Source: Pectobacterium parmentieri
GTDB lineage: Bacteria; Pseudomonadota; Gammaproteobacteria; Enterobacterales; Enterobacteriaceae
DNA: 64,000 nt
Assembly (NCBI RefSeq): GCF_001742145.1
Contig: NZ_CP015749.1
Location: forward strand, 2,232,001 to 2,296,000
Direction of reading: 5' to 3'
Positions 39,462 to 47,899 of this stretch are shown piece after piece. How positions within the stretch are numbered: position 1 is the first letter of the stretch; every line of letters starts with the position of its first letter. The notes beneath the pieces were generated by a model, which was not told where the DNA came from, searched no databases, and saw only the letters and a list, made by a program, of their open reading frames with translations. Position numbers and translations under genes: made by a program.

Positions 39462-40733
39462 ATGAGCACAGCAACTGACTTTAAGACCCTTCTCGATAAT
39501 ATAAAAATAGATAATGCAGGTCAGATTAGTAAAAGATATGGTCGTATAACTAAGGTCCTGAACCAATATTTTTATGACATAGACTCTAAGACAGCCAATT
39601 CACTACAGGTTGGTTCCTATGGACGTTTCACAGGGATTCGGGGGATCTCTGATCTTGATATGCTTTACTTTCTTCCTGCAACTGAATGGCCAAGATTCCG
39701 AGATAAGCAATCGTATTTATTACAGGTTGTGAAAACAGAAATTAAGAAAGCTTACAAAAACACAGATATTCGCGGCGATGGGCAAGTTGTTGTTGTTAAA
39801 TTTAAAAATCAAGAGGTTGAGATAGTTCCAGTATTCTGTAATGAAGATGGTTCTTTTAAATACCCAGATACACATGATGGTGGCTCGTGGAAGATATGTA
39901 ATCCTAGGGCCGAAATGTCATCCTTTAGGATACTAAATGATGATAGAAAGGGGCATCTGAGACGTCTATCTAAAATGGTTCGAGCATGGAAGACTCGTCA
40001 TGAAGTTGAGATAAGTGGATTCCTAATTGATACACTGTGTTATAAATTTTTTTCTAATCTATCTGAATATAACGACAAGAGCTTTAAAAGTTATGATCAA
40101 CTCTCGCTTGATTTTTTCACTTTCTTAGAGAATGAAGGTGATAGAGCATTTTATTATGCTCCCGGTAGTCACTCAAAAGTGATCGTAAAGAAATCGTTTA
40201 ATAAAGTGGCAAAATTAACAAGGGAATATTGTGAAGAAGCTTTATCTGCTACTAGTGAAAACTCTAGGAGAGTAGCTTGGAAGAAAATTTTCGGCAGACC
40301 ATTTCCTAATTCTACGACTAAATCTCTCAGCGCTGTCAATGTATCTGAACAGTATATTGAAGATCAATATGAGCTGAATTTATATGGTCATGTTTCTATC
40401 GAATGCGAGATTAGAAAGAATAATTTATTGGAAGCTCTTCTTTCAAATCTTCTTGGTGAAGGACATGATATTAGTACAAATCGAAAGTTAAGATTCTATG
40501 TGGATGAGATAAATAATATACCTCACCCATATAAAATTAAATGGAAAATAAAAAATATAGGTGATGAAGCAGAGCGCCGTGGAAATTTTAGAGGTGAAAT
40601 TTTAGATGATGAAGGCTATTCTGAACGTTTCGAGACCGCGGACTTCTCTGGACCTCATTTTGTTGAGTGTTATGTTATTCACGGCAATCAAGTTGTAGCA
40701 AGAGATAAAATTGACGTACCTATACATAATTAG
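39462..40733 (+). CDS. SMODS nucleotidyltransferase (CD-NTase)
   Basis: 423 residues. The catalytic fold shows VGSYGRFTGIRGISDLDML, with GS at 51-52 and DxD Asp64/Asp66; the third acidic position is Glu120 (VEIVPVF), where many relatives have Asp. Two extra domains follow: a helical one and, after about 320, an immunoglobulin-like adenylate sensor (KIKWKIKNIGDEAERRGNFRGE). It makes a cyclic or linear oligonucleotide on phage infection. AAGGA lies 9 bases before ATG 39462. The SLATT effector gene follows, so it is a two-gene CBASS-type module. Confidence 0.87.
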   Translation: MSTATDFKTLLDNIKIDNAGQISKRYGRITKVLNQYFYDIDSKTANSLQVGSYGRFTGIRGISDLDMLYFLPATEWPRFRDKQSYLLQVVKTEIKKAYKNTDIRGDGQVVVVKFKNQEVEIVPVFCNEDGSFKYPDTHDGGSWKICNPRAEMSSFRILNDDRKGHLRRLSKMVRAWKTRHEVEISGFLIDTLCYKFFSNLSEYNDKSFKSYDQLSLDFFTFLENEGDRAFYYAPGSHSKVIVKKSFNKVAKLTREYCEEALSATSENSRRVAWKKIFGRPFPNSTTKSLSAVNVSEQYIEDQYELNLYGHVSIECEIRKNNLLEALLSNLLGEGHDISTNRKLRFYVDEINNIPHPYKIKWKIKNIGDEAERRGNFRGEILDDEGYSERFETADFSGPHFVECYVIHGNQVVARDKIDVPIHN

Positions 40734-40741
40734 TCCCACTT

Positions 40742-40780
40742 TATGTTAGGTTAGTGTTAAACTAACATTAACCTAACATA
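40742..40780. promoter_or_regulatory. 39-bp near-perfect inverted repeat between SMODS and SLATT genes
   Basis: TATGTTAGGTTAGTGTTA and TAACATTAACCTAACATA pair over 18 bp with one G-U wobble and a 3-base loop. It lies 9 bases after the nucleotidyltransferase stop and 18 before the effector start, with no T tract. It may regulate effector expression as an operator or an mRNA structure. Confidence 0.7.
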
Positions 40781-40797
40781 TCATAATGGTGAATCGG

Positions 40798-41346
40798 ATG
40801 GATAGAAATATATTAGAAGGACAACTAAGAGAATGCTATGGAAGGGTTGTTTACACACATAAAACTCACGAAAAATGTGCAGATATTCTTCAAAAAAAAC
40901 TAAGCTGTATGAAAAACCTACAGCTAGTTCTTTTGGCAATAACTACTGGTAGTTTTATCGCTACAGTGGTGGGTGATGCTAAAATAGGAGCTATAATTGG
41001 GTCAATACTTTCCGCTATACTCCTCTTTTTAAACTCATATTTGAAGGATTATGATTTAGGCACTATAGCTCAAAAGCACAGACAAGCTGCTGGGGAGATG
41101 TGGTTAATCAGGGAAAGATATTTATCTCTACTCATAGACTTGAAAATGCAAACTAAAAGTATTGAGGAAGTTCTGAAAGAAAGAGATGCCTTGATGATTG
41201 AACTATCTGCAATTTATGTCGGAGCACCATCCACGAATTATAGGGCATATACAATGGCTCAAAAGGCGCTTAAGGAACTTGAAGATATGACTTTCGCTGA
41301 TGAGGAAATTGATAAATTCCTCCCTACAGAATTGAAACGAAAATAA
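40798..41346 (+). CDS. SLATT-domain membrane effector
   Basis: 182 residues from ATG 40798, which has GGTGA upstream. The centre has a two-helix membrane hairpin (LQLVLLAITTGSFIATVVG, IGAIIGSILSAILLFLNS) and a conserved charged segment KHRQAAGEMWLIRERYLSLL, both marks of SLATT (SMODS-associated two transmembrane) proteins, thought to form pores when the nucleotide signal is present. It is read with the upstream nucleotidyltransferase. Cell death by membrane disruption is inferred from the family. Confidence 0.85.
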   Translation: MDRNILEGQLRECYGRVVYTHKTHEKCADILQKKLSCMKNLQLVLLAITTGSFIATVVGDAKIGAIIGSILSAILLFLNSYLKDYDLGTIAQKHRQAAGEMWLIRERYLSLLIDLKMQTKSIEEVLKERDALMIELSAIYVGAPSTNYRAYTMAQKALKELEDMTFADEEIDKFLPTELKRK

Positions 41347-41508
41347 ACCCATGGATTATAGTTGGCCAATCCTTTAACATTATGGAATTGATTTTCCTAT
41401 TTTTAAAATTTTTTCCTGAGTAAGTTTTTAGCATTCACTTATTACTCACTGTTTAAGCATTCTTACAAAGAACGCTTTTCATAAGATAATAAATGTCAGT
41501 TTATCGTT

Positions 41509-41670
41509 CAGGCTGTGTGAAAACGTTTTTTTTGGTCGCTAATATCACCAAAAACAGAGCTGAAAACCGCGCTCATACGTAAAATCCAGCTCAACTAACC
41601 AGCCGATCAATTTCAGATTTTACATATCTGCACTTACTTCAGTTTTTGGTCAGCGTTTCCACACAGTCTG
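41509..41670. mobile_element. 162-bp MITE-like element with inverted ends
   Basis: The ends CAGGCTGTGTGAAAACG (41509) and CGTTTCCACACAGTCTG (41654-41670) are inverted copies with 15 of 17 matches. The inside encodes nothing. The ends resemble those of insertion sequences with TGTGTGAAAACG termini, so it is probably a short non-autonomous derivative. Confidence 0.6.
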
Positions 41671-41970
41671 CTCTCAAAGCAGCCTGTCGCATGGCATGTA
41701 GGTATCTCAGGTTTTGCTGGAGGTGTTCAACTGGGTACAGATTCTCACGCATGGTGAATTCAGCTTTAACCTGTATCAGCTCCAATCAATAGACAATGTT
41801 AAAAATTGAGTTATCAGTCAATAATCATTTTTTCACAAACATAAAAATCATATAAACTCTGACAATATGATGTTGAACATCAAACCTTGCACAAACAGCA
41901 ATAGACAACACGTTATGACAACAACCAATTGTTTTTAATTGACATTTTATGTGATTGGATTAAATAATGA

Positions 41971-41990
41971 TGGTAAAAATGCTGGTAAAA
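41971..41990 (+). repeat. CTGGTAAA repeats at the element's right end
   Basis: TGGTAAAAATGCTGGTAAAA, related to the repeats at 9171-9196. Found 49 bases before the right attachment core, mirroring the left end. Confidence 0.5.
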
Positions 41991-42038
41991 AATCACACTA
42001 CCATTTCAATACCGCTAATAACAGGAGACACAGATGAA

Positions 42039-42067
42039 GTTCGAGTCCAGTCAGAGGAGCCAATTTA
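42039..42067 (+). repeat. attR core of the 33-kb element
   Basis: 29 bases from GTTCGAGTCC to CCAATTTA, identical to 9031-9059: the 3' end of tRNA-Asn without the rest of the gene. It is at once the left attachment core of the next element. Confidence 0.88.
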
Positions 42068-42070
42068 GAA

Positions 42071-42103
42071 AACCCTGCTTAAGATAACTTAAGCAGGGTT
42101 TTT
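42071..42103 (+). terminator. Terminator next to attachment core
   Basis: AACCCTGCTTAAG (42071-42083) pairs with CTTAAGCAGGGTT (42088-42100), followed by T's. A near-identical hairpin follows the tRNA-Asn at 45351. Confidence 0.85.
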
Positions 42104-42235
42104 GCTATTTAGCATATTATTCAATGAGTTAGCGTAAAATATCTTCCCGATGCATTTTCAGTTTTCCCTCTGTATCGGGAGAATTTGGTAGTCAGATTTG
42201 GGGTCAAGTTGGTTCGATGACGGAGTGACCCCCAA

Positions 42236-43507
42236 ATGTCTCTTAACGACTCAAAAATCCGCAAATTAAAACCATCAGCAAAATCCTTCAAAGTTTCCGA
42301 TTCTCACGGTCTGTACCTGCTGGTTAATTCAAGCGGTTCACGTCTCTGGTATCTCAAATATCGCATCAATAGAAAAGAATCACGCCTCGGCTTAGGTGCC
42401 TACCCTGATGTATCTCTGGCCGACGCTCGTCAGCAGCGTGACGGTATCCGCAAATTGCTAGCGCAGAATATCAACCCCGCACAGCAGCGCTCTGCTGAAA
42501 GAACCACTTCCTCACCAGAGAAAACCTTCAAGCATGTGGCATTGGAGTGGCATAAAAGCAACCGCTCATGGTCAGAGAACCATGCCGCCCGTCTGCTCGC
42601 CAGCATGAATAACCATATCTTCCCGATAATTGGACATCTGCCGGTCACAGAACTGAAAACTCGCCACTTCATCGATCTGCTGAAAGGTATTGAGAAAAAA
42701 GGTCTGCTGGAAGTAACGGCACGAACCCGACAGCATATGTGCAACATCATGCGTCATGCCGTACATCAGGAATTAATAGAGAACAATCCGGCGGCAAATC
42801 TGGATGGCATTATCGCCCCTCCAGTTAAACGTCACTACCCTGCCCTTCCATTGGAGCGACTGCCGGCGCTGTTGGCTAGTATTGAGGACTACAAGCAGGG
42901 ACGTGAATTAACCCGCTTGGCCGTCTCACTCACCCTGCACCTGTTCATCCGTTCCAGCGAACTACGTTTTGCCCGTTGGTCTGAGATCGATTTCAGAAAC
43001 AAAATCTGGACCATTCCTGCCACTCGTGAAGCTATCCCCGGAGTCCGCTACTCAGGGCGTGGGGCAAAAATGCGCACTCCACATATCGTTCCACTCTCCC
43101 GTCAGTCCATCGCTATTCTGAAACAGATACGAGAAATATCCGGGCATCAGGAGCTGATATTTCCTGGTGACCATAATCCGTATAAGCCAATGTGCGAAAA
43201 CACGGTCAACAAGGCTTTGCGTGTGATGGGTTATGACACAAAAGATGAAATCTGCGGTCACGGATTCCGAGCAATGGCCTGTAGTGCGCTGATGGAGTCT
43301 GGACTGTGGGCGCAGGATGCGGTTGAACGGCAGATGAGCCATCAAGAACGTAATAGCGTTCGAGCCGCTTACATCCATAAAGCTGAATATCTCGATGCCC
43401 GTAAAGCGATGATGCAGTGGTGGTCCGATTATTTGGATACGTGCCGGGAAGCCTATGTCCCCCGTATATCCAGGGGCAAGGTAATAGCATTAAGACTGAA
43501 TAACTGA
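42236..43507 (+). CDS. int: P4-type tyrosine integrase, second tRNA-Asn element
   Basis: 423 residues, complete. N-terminal DUF4102 arm-binding domain (DSHGLYLLVNSSGSRLWYLK); catalytic Arg in RSSELRFARW, HGFRAMACSAL, and C-terminal Tyr in AAYIHKAEYL. GGAG lies about 12 bases before ATG 42236. An inverted repeat CCCGATGC...GTATCGGG just upstream (also at 45437) may be its operator. The element that it served is mostly gone. The first 411 bases of this unit are repeated at 45320. Confidence 0.9.
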   Translation: MSLNDSKIRKLKPSAKSFKVSDSHGLYLLVNSSGSRLWYLKYRINRKESRLGLGAYPDVSLADARQQRDGIRKLLAQNINPAQQRSAERTTSSPEKTFKHVALEWHKSNRSWSENHAARLLASMNNHIFPIIGHLPVTELKTRHFIDLLKGIEKKGLLEVTARTRQHMCNIMRHAVHQELIENNPAANLDGIIAPPVKRHYPALPLERLPALLASIEDYKQGRELTRLAVSLTLHLFIRSSELRFARWSEIDFRNKIWTIPATREAIPGVRYSGRGAKMRTPHIVPLSRQSIAILKQIREISGHQELIFPGDHNPYKPMCENTVNKALRVMGYDTKDEICGHGFRAMACSALMESGLWAQDAVERQMSHQERNSVRAAYIHKAEYLDARKAMMQWWSDYLDTCREAYVPRISRGKVIALRLNN

Positions 43508-43619
43508 CTAGTCCTGATTGAGGATTGTGCACTTTTACCTGTTCAGCTAACAACGCCAATAGATGGCGAAACCGCTCCTGAAGGCGTAGGAAGGTTAGTT
43601 GCGGGAAAGTTAAAACGCT

Positions 43620-43709
43620 GCCGCGCACTCAGAACTGGTAGAAGCATTCGCTTATACTCTAAACCAGTGGCTGGTCCTTACGTACTATGCAGAAAATGGC
43701 TGGGCAGGA
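43620..43709 (+). pseudogene. IS66 transposase fragment
   Basis: In one frame this encodes SELVEAFAYTLNQWLVLTYY followed by AENGWA, the familiar IS66 TnpC segment before the catalytic Glu. It is about 30 codons long with stops on both sides of frame changes, so it is a remnant. Confidence 0.75.
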
Positions 43710-43713
43710 TCAT

Positions 43714-43800
43714 CTACCGGGCTGGGGTCAGTCCAGTGCCGGTTTCGACCTGTTTCAACGCAAAGACAATTTGTTCTTCGGTATAATGGATCTTTTTCAT
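43714..43800 (-). pseudogene. IS3-family OrfA fragment
   Basis: MKKIHYTEEQIVFALKQVET then stop after 28 codons: the N-terminal helix of an IS3-family OrfA. The sequence before it (rc of GGGAGAAGATCAG) looks like the IS end. A remnant of the second element's decay. The rest of 43508-44189 has no gene. Confidence 0.72.
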
Positions 43801-44189
43801 GGCTGATGTGCCTCTTTGTGAGATGAAAGAAAGACCCGATACTCCAGTTTAGCCTGGCTCTGTTTTCAGGGAGAAGATCAGTGAATGTCATTATCAATAG
43901 GACCTACGGCGATATGACTTCGATCGCTTTCATCCACTTCCCTTTTCTCACACAAATATGTGAATCCATCTGTCAGAGCGATTTTTGCATGCCAGCAAGG
44001 ACCTAAAGATAATTTGTTTTGAGAGTGTGAGCTAGAGAGGGTAAAAGTGGATGCCCAACAAGAAGCAACATGATAAAAATGGCAGCGTTAGAGGCACAGA
44101 CACAGAGCGAGAGAAAGAAATTTTAATGCAGGGATTTATGTAGAGAAAAATCGAAAACCTTCCTTAAGTTATTTATTTTTCTCAATTAT

Positions 44190-44279
44190 TGGCGGAGAGA
44201 GGGGGATTTGAACCCCCGGTAGAGTTGCCTCTACTCCAGTTTTCGAGACTGGTCCGTTCAGCCACTCCGGCATCTCTCC
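44190..44279 (-). tRNA. tRNA-Ser (CGA)
   Basis: 90 bases on the minus strand: acceptor GGAGAGA with TCTCTCC, long variable arm, anticodon CGA in the loop TCTCGAAAA, T arm GGTTCAAATCC, encoded CCA. E. coli serU has the same layout beside mtfA. Confidence 0.95.
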
Positions 44280-44359
44280 GTTTAATCCGTTGTCATAATG
44301 CCCGCTTTTACGGCATTTTAACAGCGCCCTCCCTCGCCTTTACTTAATGAGCAATAACA

Positions 44360-45157
44360 ATGATTAAATGGCCGTGGAAAAACACTCAACCTCAGGTACA
44401 GACACAGGAAAACTGGCAAGGAGCGATTTCTATCCCGCTCCTTGCGCCCTTAAATGATGAGGAACTTCAGCAACTGGTCACCCTTGCTGAACAGTTTCTA
44501 AAGCAAAAACGCCTGATTCCATTGCAGGAGTTGGTGTTAACGGAAATCATGCAACAGCGCATCGCCCTATTGTTTTCCTTGCCGGTGTTATCGCTGGGCA
44601 TTGATGCTCTGGATGGCTTTCACGAAGTGCTGGTTTACCCTGGCCCGTTTATTGTCGAGGAAGAGTGGCAGGATGACATCGGGCTCGTGCATAAGGGAAA
44701 AATAGTGCAGTCTGGGCAAAGCTGGGATCAGGGGCCGATTGTCCTCAACTGGCAGGAAGTGCAGGATTCCTTCGATCTCTCCGGTTTCAACCTCATTATT
44801 CATGAGGTCGCACACAAACTGGATATTCGCAGCAGCGGTGAAGCAACAGGCGTTCCCCTGATTCCACTGCGCGATATTGCAGCTTGGGAACAACAACTGC
44901 ACGGCGCGATGGATGCCTTACAGGAAGAAATCGATCTGGTAGGCGAAGATGCCGCCAGCATGGACCCCTACGCCGTTCACGATCCAGCAGAGTGCTTTGC
45001 AGTGCTGTCGGAATATTTCTTCAGCGCCCCTGAGCTTCTTGAAGAGCGCTTTCCCGCTCTGTACCGCTGCTTCCAAAAATTCTATCGGCAAGATCCACTC
45101 ACTCGGCTAAAAAACTGGCAAAACAGCATCAACTATCATGCACCATCTATTTACTAA
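44360..45157 (+). CDS. mtfA: Mlc titration factor / zinc peptidase MtfA
   Basis: 265 residues, same as E. coli. Zinc site HEVAHKLD with His148, Glu149 and His152, and the second ligand region in [14 protein letters not shown]. MtfA binds and sequesters the repressor Mlc, which relieves repression of ptsG, and has weak aminopeptidase activity. ATG 44360 has a weak upstream AG-rich site. It lies between tRNA-Ser and tRNA-Asn, as in other enterobacteria, so this is original host sequence. Confidence 0.93.
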   Translation: MIKWPWKNTQPQVQTQENWQGAISIPLLAPLNDEELQQLVTLAEQFLKQKRLIPLQELVLTEIMQQRIALLFSLPVLSLGIDALDGFHEVLVYPGPFIVEEEWQDDIGLVHKGKIVQSGQSWDQGPIVLNWQEVQDSFDLSGFNLIIHEVAHKLDIRSSGEATGVPLIPLRDIAAWEQQLHGAMDALQEEIDLVGEDAASMDPYAVHDPAECFAVLSEYFFSAPELLEERFPALYRCFQKFYRQDPLTRLKNWQNSINYHAPSIY

Positions 45158-45267
45158 CTCATAAAAAAACAGCGAATTGTACACAGCCTAAACAGTCAGA
45201 CGATAAAGCTGATTTTGCCGTTGACAGCGCCACTGGTGGCAGATATCATCCGCCCCGTTCACACGAT

Positions 45268-45343
45268 TCCTCTGTAGTTCAGTCGGTAGAACGGCGGACT
45301 GTTAATCCGTATGTCACTGGTTCGAGTCCAGTCAGAGGAGCCA
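45268..45343 (+). tRNA. tRNA-Asn (GTT), second copy
   Basis: 76 bases, identical to 8979-9054. Followed by the 411-bp repeat that includes a terminator and an integrase start, so a third element had inserted here. Confidence 0.97.
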
Positions 45344-45350
45344 ATTTAGA

Positions 45351-45384
45351 AAACCCCGCTTAAGGAAACTTAAGCGGGGTTTTT
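45351..45384 (+). terminator. Terminator after tRNA-Asn 2
   Basis: AAACCCCGCTTAAG (45351-45364) and CTTAAGCGGGGTTT (45369-45382) pair around GAAA, then T's. Confidence 0.88.
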
Positions 45385-45516
45385 GCTATTTACCATATTA
45401 GTCAATAGGTTAGCGTAAAATATCTTCCCGATGCATTTTCAGTTTTCCCTCCGCATCGGGAGGATTTGGTGGTCAGATTTGGGGTCTTTCCGGTTCGATA
45501 ATGGAGTGACCCGCAT

Positions 45517-45730
45517 ATGTCCCTTAATGACACTAAAATCCGCAACTTAAAACCATCAGCAAAATCCTTCGAAGTTTCCGATTCTCACGGTCTGTACCTT
45601 TTAGTTAATCCAGGCGGTTCACGTCTCTGGTATCTCAAATATCGCATCAATAGAAAAGAATCACGCCTCGGCTTAGGTGCCTACCCTGATGTATCTCTGG
45701 CCGACGCTCGTCAGCAGCGTGACGGTATCC
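45517..45730 (+). pseudogene. int: Truncated integrase, third tRNA-Asn element
   Basis: The first 71 codons match the integrase at 42236 almost exactly (SDSHGLYLLVNPGGSRLWYL), then identity stops at GGTATCC (45730) and an unrelated sequence begins. No arm of the catalytic domain remains. The break coincides with the left end of an insertion sequence. Confidence 0.9.
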
Positions 45731-45943
45731 CCCTCTGTCAGGGTAGTTGTCACCCCCATCGAAAATACTCATGACAAGATGGGAACAGATCGTGAAACGA
45801 ATTTCACCAGAACGTAAAGCTGCTGCACTGGCTAAATTACTACCGCCTTACAACATGACCGTCACCGCTGTTGCACCGATGGAAGGGATATCGGAAGCTA
45901 CTCTCTATTACTGGCGTAACAAGGCGAAAGCAGAGGAAATACC
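45731..45943 (+). mobile_element. Insertion sequence fragment, cut by prophage
   Basis: Begins CCCCTCTGTCAGGGTAGTTG and leads to a transposase start at 45771: MTRWEQIVKRISPERKAAAL, then a helix-turn-helix (MTVTAVAPMEGISEATLYYW). This is the N-terminal domain of an IS3-type OrfA. It stops being transposase at 45943, where a prophage attachment core starts. The other part, if any, would lie beyond the prophage. Confidence 0.72.
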
Positions 45944-45997
45944 GGTGCCGGGGCGGGACTTGAACCCGCACAGCGCGAACGCCGAGGGATTTTAAAA
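45944..45997 (-). repeat. Prophage attachment core resembling the 3' half of tRNA-Leu(UAA)
   Basis: Read on the minus strand: TTTTAAAATCCCTCGGCGTT, then CGCGCTGTGCGGGTTCAAGT, then CCCGCCCCGGCACC. This is the anticodon-loop-to-acceptor half of a tRNA-Leu(UAA). The 5' half of the tRNA is missing: the left side is transposase code. So the prophage carries the tRNA 3' half as attP identity and is inserted in a transposase gene. Confidence 0.75.
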
Positions 45998-46092
45998 ACC
46001 TGTAAGGGAGTAATGAAAACAATAAGTTACTGTAATTCCACTGATTGCCGTTTCTGGTTAGTGCTGTTTATTTTCCTTAGTTACCATTCTGC

Positions 46093-46116
46093 CGCCACTT
46101 TCACAGTGGCGTTTTT
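46093..46116 (+). terminator. Terminator at prophage end
   Basis: CGCCACT and AGTGGCG pair around TTCAC, followed by five T's, ending at the HNH gene's stop. Confidence 0.78.
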
Positions 46117-46805
46117 CATTCCCTAACGAGTCGTGGAATGGCCAGATATAGCTTTTCAAGCAACGCATTTTTATTCACGGCATAGTGCATGGCTCTGTGG
46201 CAGTTCGGACAGAGTGCGGCAGCATTTTCAACGGTATCAGAACCGCCATTTGCCAGGTACTTCAAGTGATGTACCTCAAGGAAGGGCAATCCGTCAGCTT
46301 GCATAAAAGGGGCTGGGTTACGGCAGTATTCACATACGCCTTTCGCTTCCTGGAGAACGTAGGCTTTCACTTCCGGATCGCGTACTACTGAAGTTGTTTG
46401 CGTTGTCTTCTTTGGTGGATTGCTGTTGCCTGTCGGCTTACTCTTCACACCTTTTTTACGCAGTGCGCTAACCTGGGCTTCAAACTGTTTCTCAGTCTGT
46501 TCCCCAATCGGGTCAAGGTCATCAATAAACTGCTTCAGGCGAGGGAATATTTTAGCGCCGACGTTAGTCGCTGGTGTTAAGCCTGGTAGCCAGTCGCGTC
46601 CCATTTCTTGATAGACAAATGAAATGTTTTGCATCCTAAATTCAAAGGATTTAGCGGTACGGGGAAAACGTGCGGCCAGTGAGTCGTAATAGTTTTTCTT
46701 AATGAACGTCAGCCCAACCTGGTGAAACCGCTTCATTTCGACATAGGCTTCAACTGACGCCCTTAATTCTTCATCACTCCAGCCAGTATTCTGCTGCTTT
46801 TCCAT
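46116..46805 (-). CDS. HNH endonuclease, moron next to integrase
   Basis: 229 residues. The C-terminal 70 form an HNH module with two CxxC zinc pairs (CEYCRNPAPF, CPNCHRAMH) and catalytic HH in LEVHHLKYLANGG. The N-terminal 130 have a helical part (SDEELRASVEAYVEMKRFHQVG) seen in restriction-like HNH proteins. ATG 46805 is one base after the integrase stop, so they are coupled. A defence nuclease is probable; its target (such as modified DNA) is not visible. Confidence 0.82.
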   Translation of the reverse strand: MEKQQNTGWSDEELRASVEAYVEMKRFHQVGLTFIKKNYYDSLAARFPRTAKSFEFRMQNISFVYQEMGRDWLPGLTPATNVGAKIFPRLKQFIDDLDPIGEQTEKQFEAQVSALRKKGVKSKPTGNSNPPKKTTQTTSVVRDPEVKAYVLQEAKGVCEYCRNPAPFMQADGLPFLEVHHLKYLANGGSDTVENAAALCPNCHRAMHYAVNKNALLEKLYLAIPRLVRE

Positions 46806-46806
46806 T

Positions 46807-47817
46807 TCACACCATTTCCAATCTGTCATACGGATTCAACGTAACGGCCGCATCCAGGTGATCGGGGGCAAAGTGTGCATAGCGCATCGTCATCTGGATC
46901 GAGGTATGGCCGAGAATATCTTTTAGCACCAGGATATTACCACCATTCATCATAAAATGGCTGGCGAAGGTATGCCGCAAAACGTGCGTTAACTGCCCTT
47001 CTGGTAAATCAATTTGGGAACGTTTTAACGCCTGTCGAAAAGCATCATAACAAGGGCTAAACAGTTGGCCACGGCGGCGCGGTAATCGCTGATAAAGCTC
47101 CGGTGAGATCGGCACAGTGCGGTTACGTTTCCCTTTAGTATTAATGTAAGTCACACGGTACGGCACAAGCTGCGACTGCTTTAGCTCCTGGGCTTCACTC
47201 CACCTGGCACCTGTTGCCAGACAAATACGCACCACACTACCGAGATCGGGATTACTAGAAGCATCACACTCGCTAAGAATGAGGCGAATATCATCGTGAT
47301 ACAAAAAGGCTAACTCGCTGTCACTCTCTTTATACTGACGAATCCCATCTAGCGGATTATCCCCTTGCCATTCGCCCAGGCGTTTTAATTCATTGAATAC
47401 TGCACTTAAGTACGAATGCTCACGGTTGATGGTGGATTCTTTCACTGGCTTATCGAAACGCCCAAACTTACCGTTTAACCGCTGCTTACGGTATTCAGCA
47501 AAATCAGCTTTCGTAAATAGACTGGCTATCGGATCGCCCAAGTTCGTACAAAGCAGCTCTAATTTGCGTAACCGCCCTTCCCCATCCGCCAGAGAACGGC
47601 CATGCATATCGAACCAGCGTTGAACCAGTTCAGATAAGTTTTGCCCGGCATCTTCTGCCGCAGAAGTATCAATCGATATCCCCACAAACTTGAGCTGACG
47701 CTCATAAGACAGCGCCTCACCTTTGCTGACAAACTGCTTACGCAGGCGTTTTCCGGTTCGCCCTTTCGGATATGTTTCACTCAACCACTTTCCAGTGGGT
47801 AACTTCCTTACGGCCAT
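46807..47817 (-). CDS. int: P2-type tyrosine integrase
   Basis: 336 residues, close to P2 Int (337). Catalytic Arg in TGARWSEAQEL, HxxR in HVLRHTFASHF, His in GHTSIQM and Tyr in RYAHFAPDHL. It inserts the prophage using the core listed at 45944, which resembles tRNA-Leu. Start ATG 47817. Upstream lies the defence pair. Confidence 0.93.
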   Translation of the reverse strand: MAVRKLPTGKWLSETYPKGRTGKRLRKQFVSKGEALSYERQLKFVGISIDTSAAEDAGQNLSELVQRWFDMHGRSLADGEGRLRKLELLCTNLGDPIASLFTKADFAEYRKQRLNGKFGRFDKPVKESTINREHSYLSAVFNELKRLGEWQGDNPLDGIRQYKESDSELAFLYHDDIRLILSECDASSNPDLGSVVRICLATGARWSEAQELKQSQLVPYRVTYINTKGKRNRTVPISPELYQRLPRRRGQLFSPCYDAFRQALKRSQIDLPEGQLTHVLRHTFASHFMMNGGNILVLKDILGHTSIQMTMRYAHFAPDHLDAAVTLNPYDRLEMV

Positions 47818-47899
47818 CGACCCTATCCCGTTATCAAAAACGAGATAGTTTTACTGTATATAAAATCAGTAATCAATGTTTAAGTGTCATCTAAATACA

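Larger units (their letters stand above)
45320..45730 (+). repeat. 411-bp near-identical direct repeat (with 42039-42449)
   Basis: Both copies start at the attachment core and run through the terminator, the CCCGATGC/GCATCGGG inverted repeat and the first about 70 integrase codons. They are the same length with scattered base changes. Recombination between them would remove mtfA and tRNA-Ser, so the host must keep them apart or tolerate loss. Confidence 0.85.

Noticed and set aside
45944..45997. A tRNA-Leu gene
   Set aside because: Only the 3' half matches; the acceptor 5' strand, D arm and half of the anticodon stem are replaced by transposase code, so it is an attachment core.
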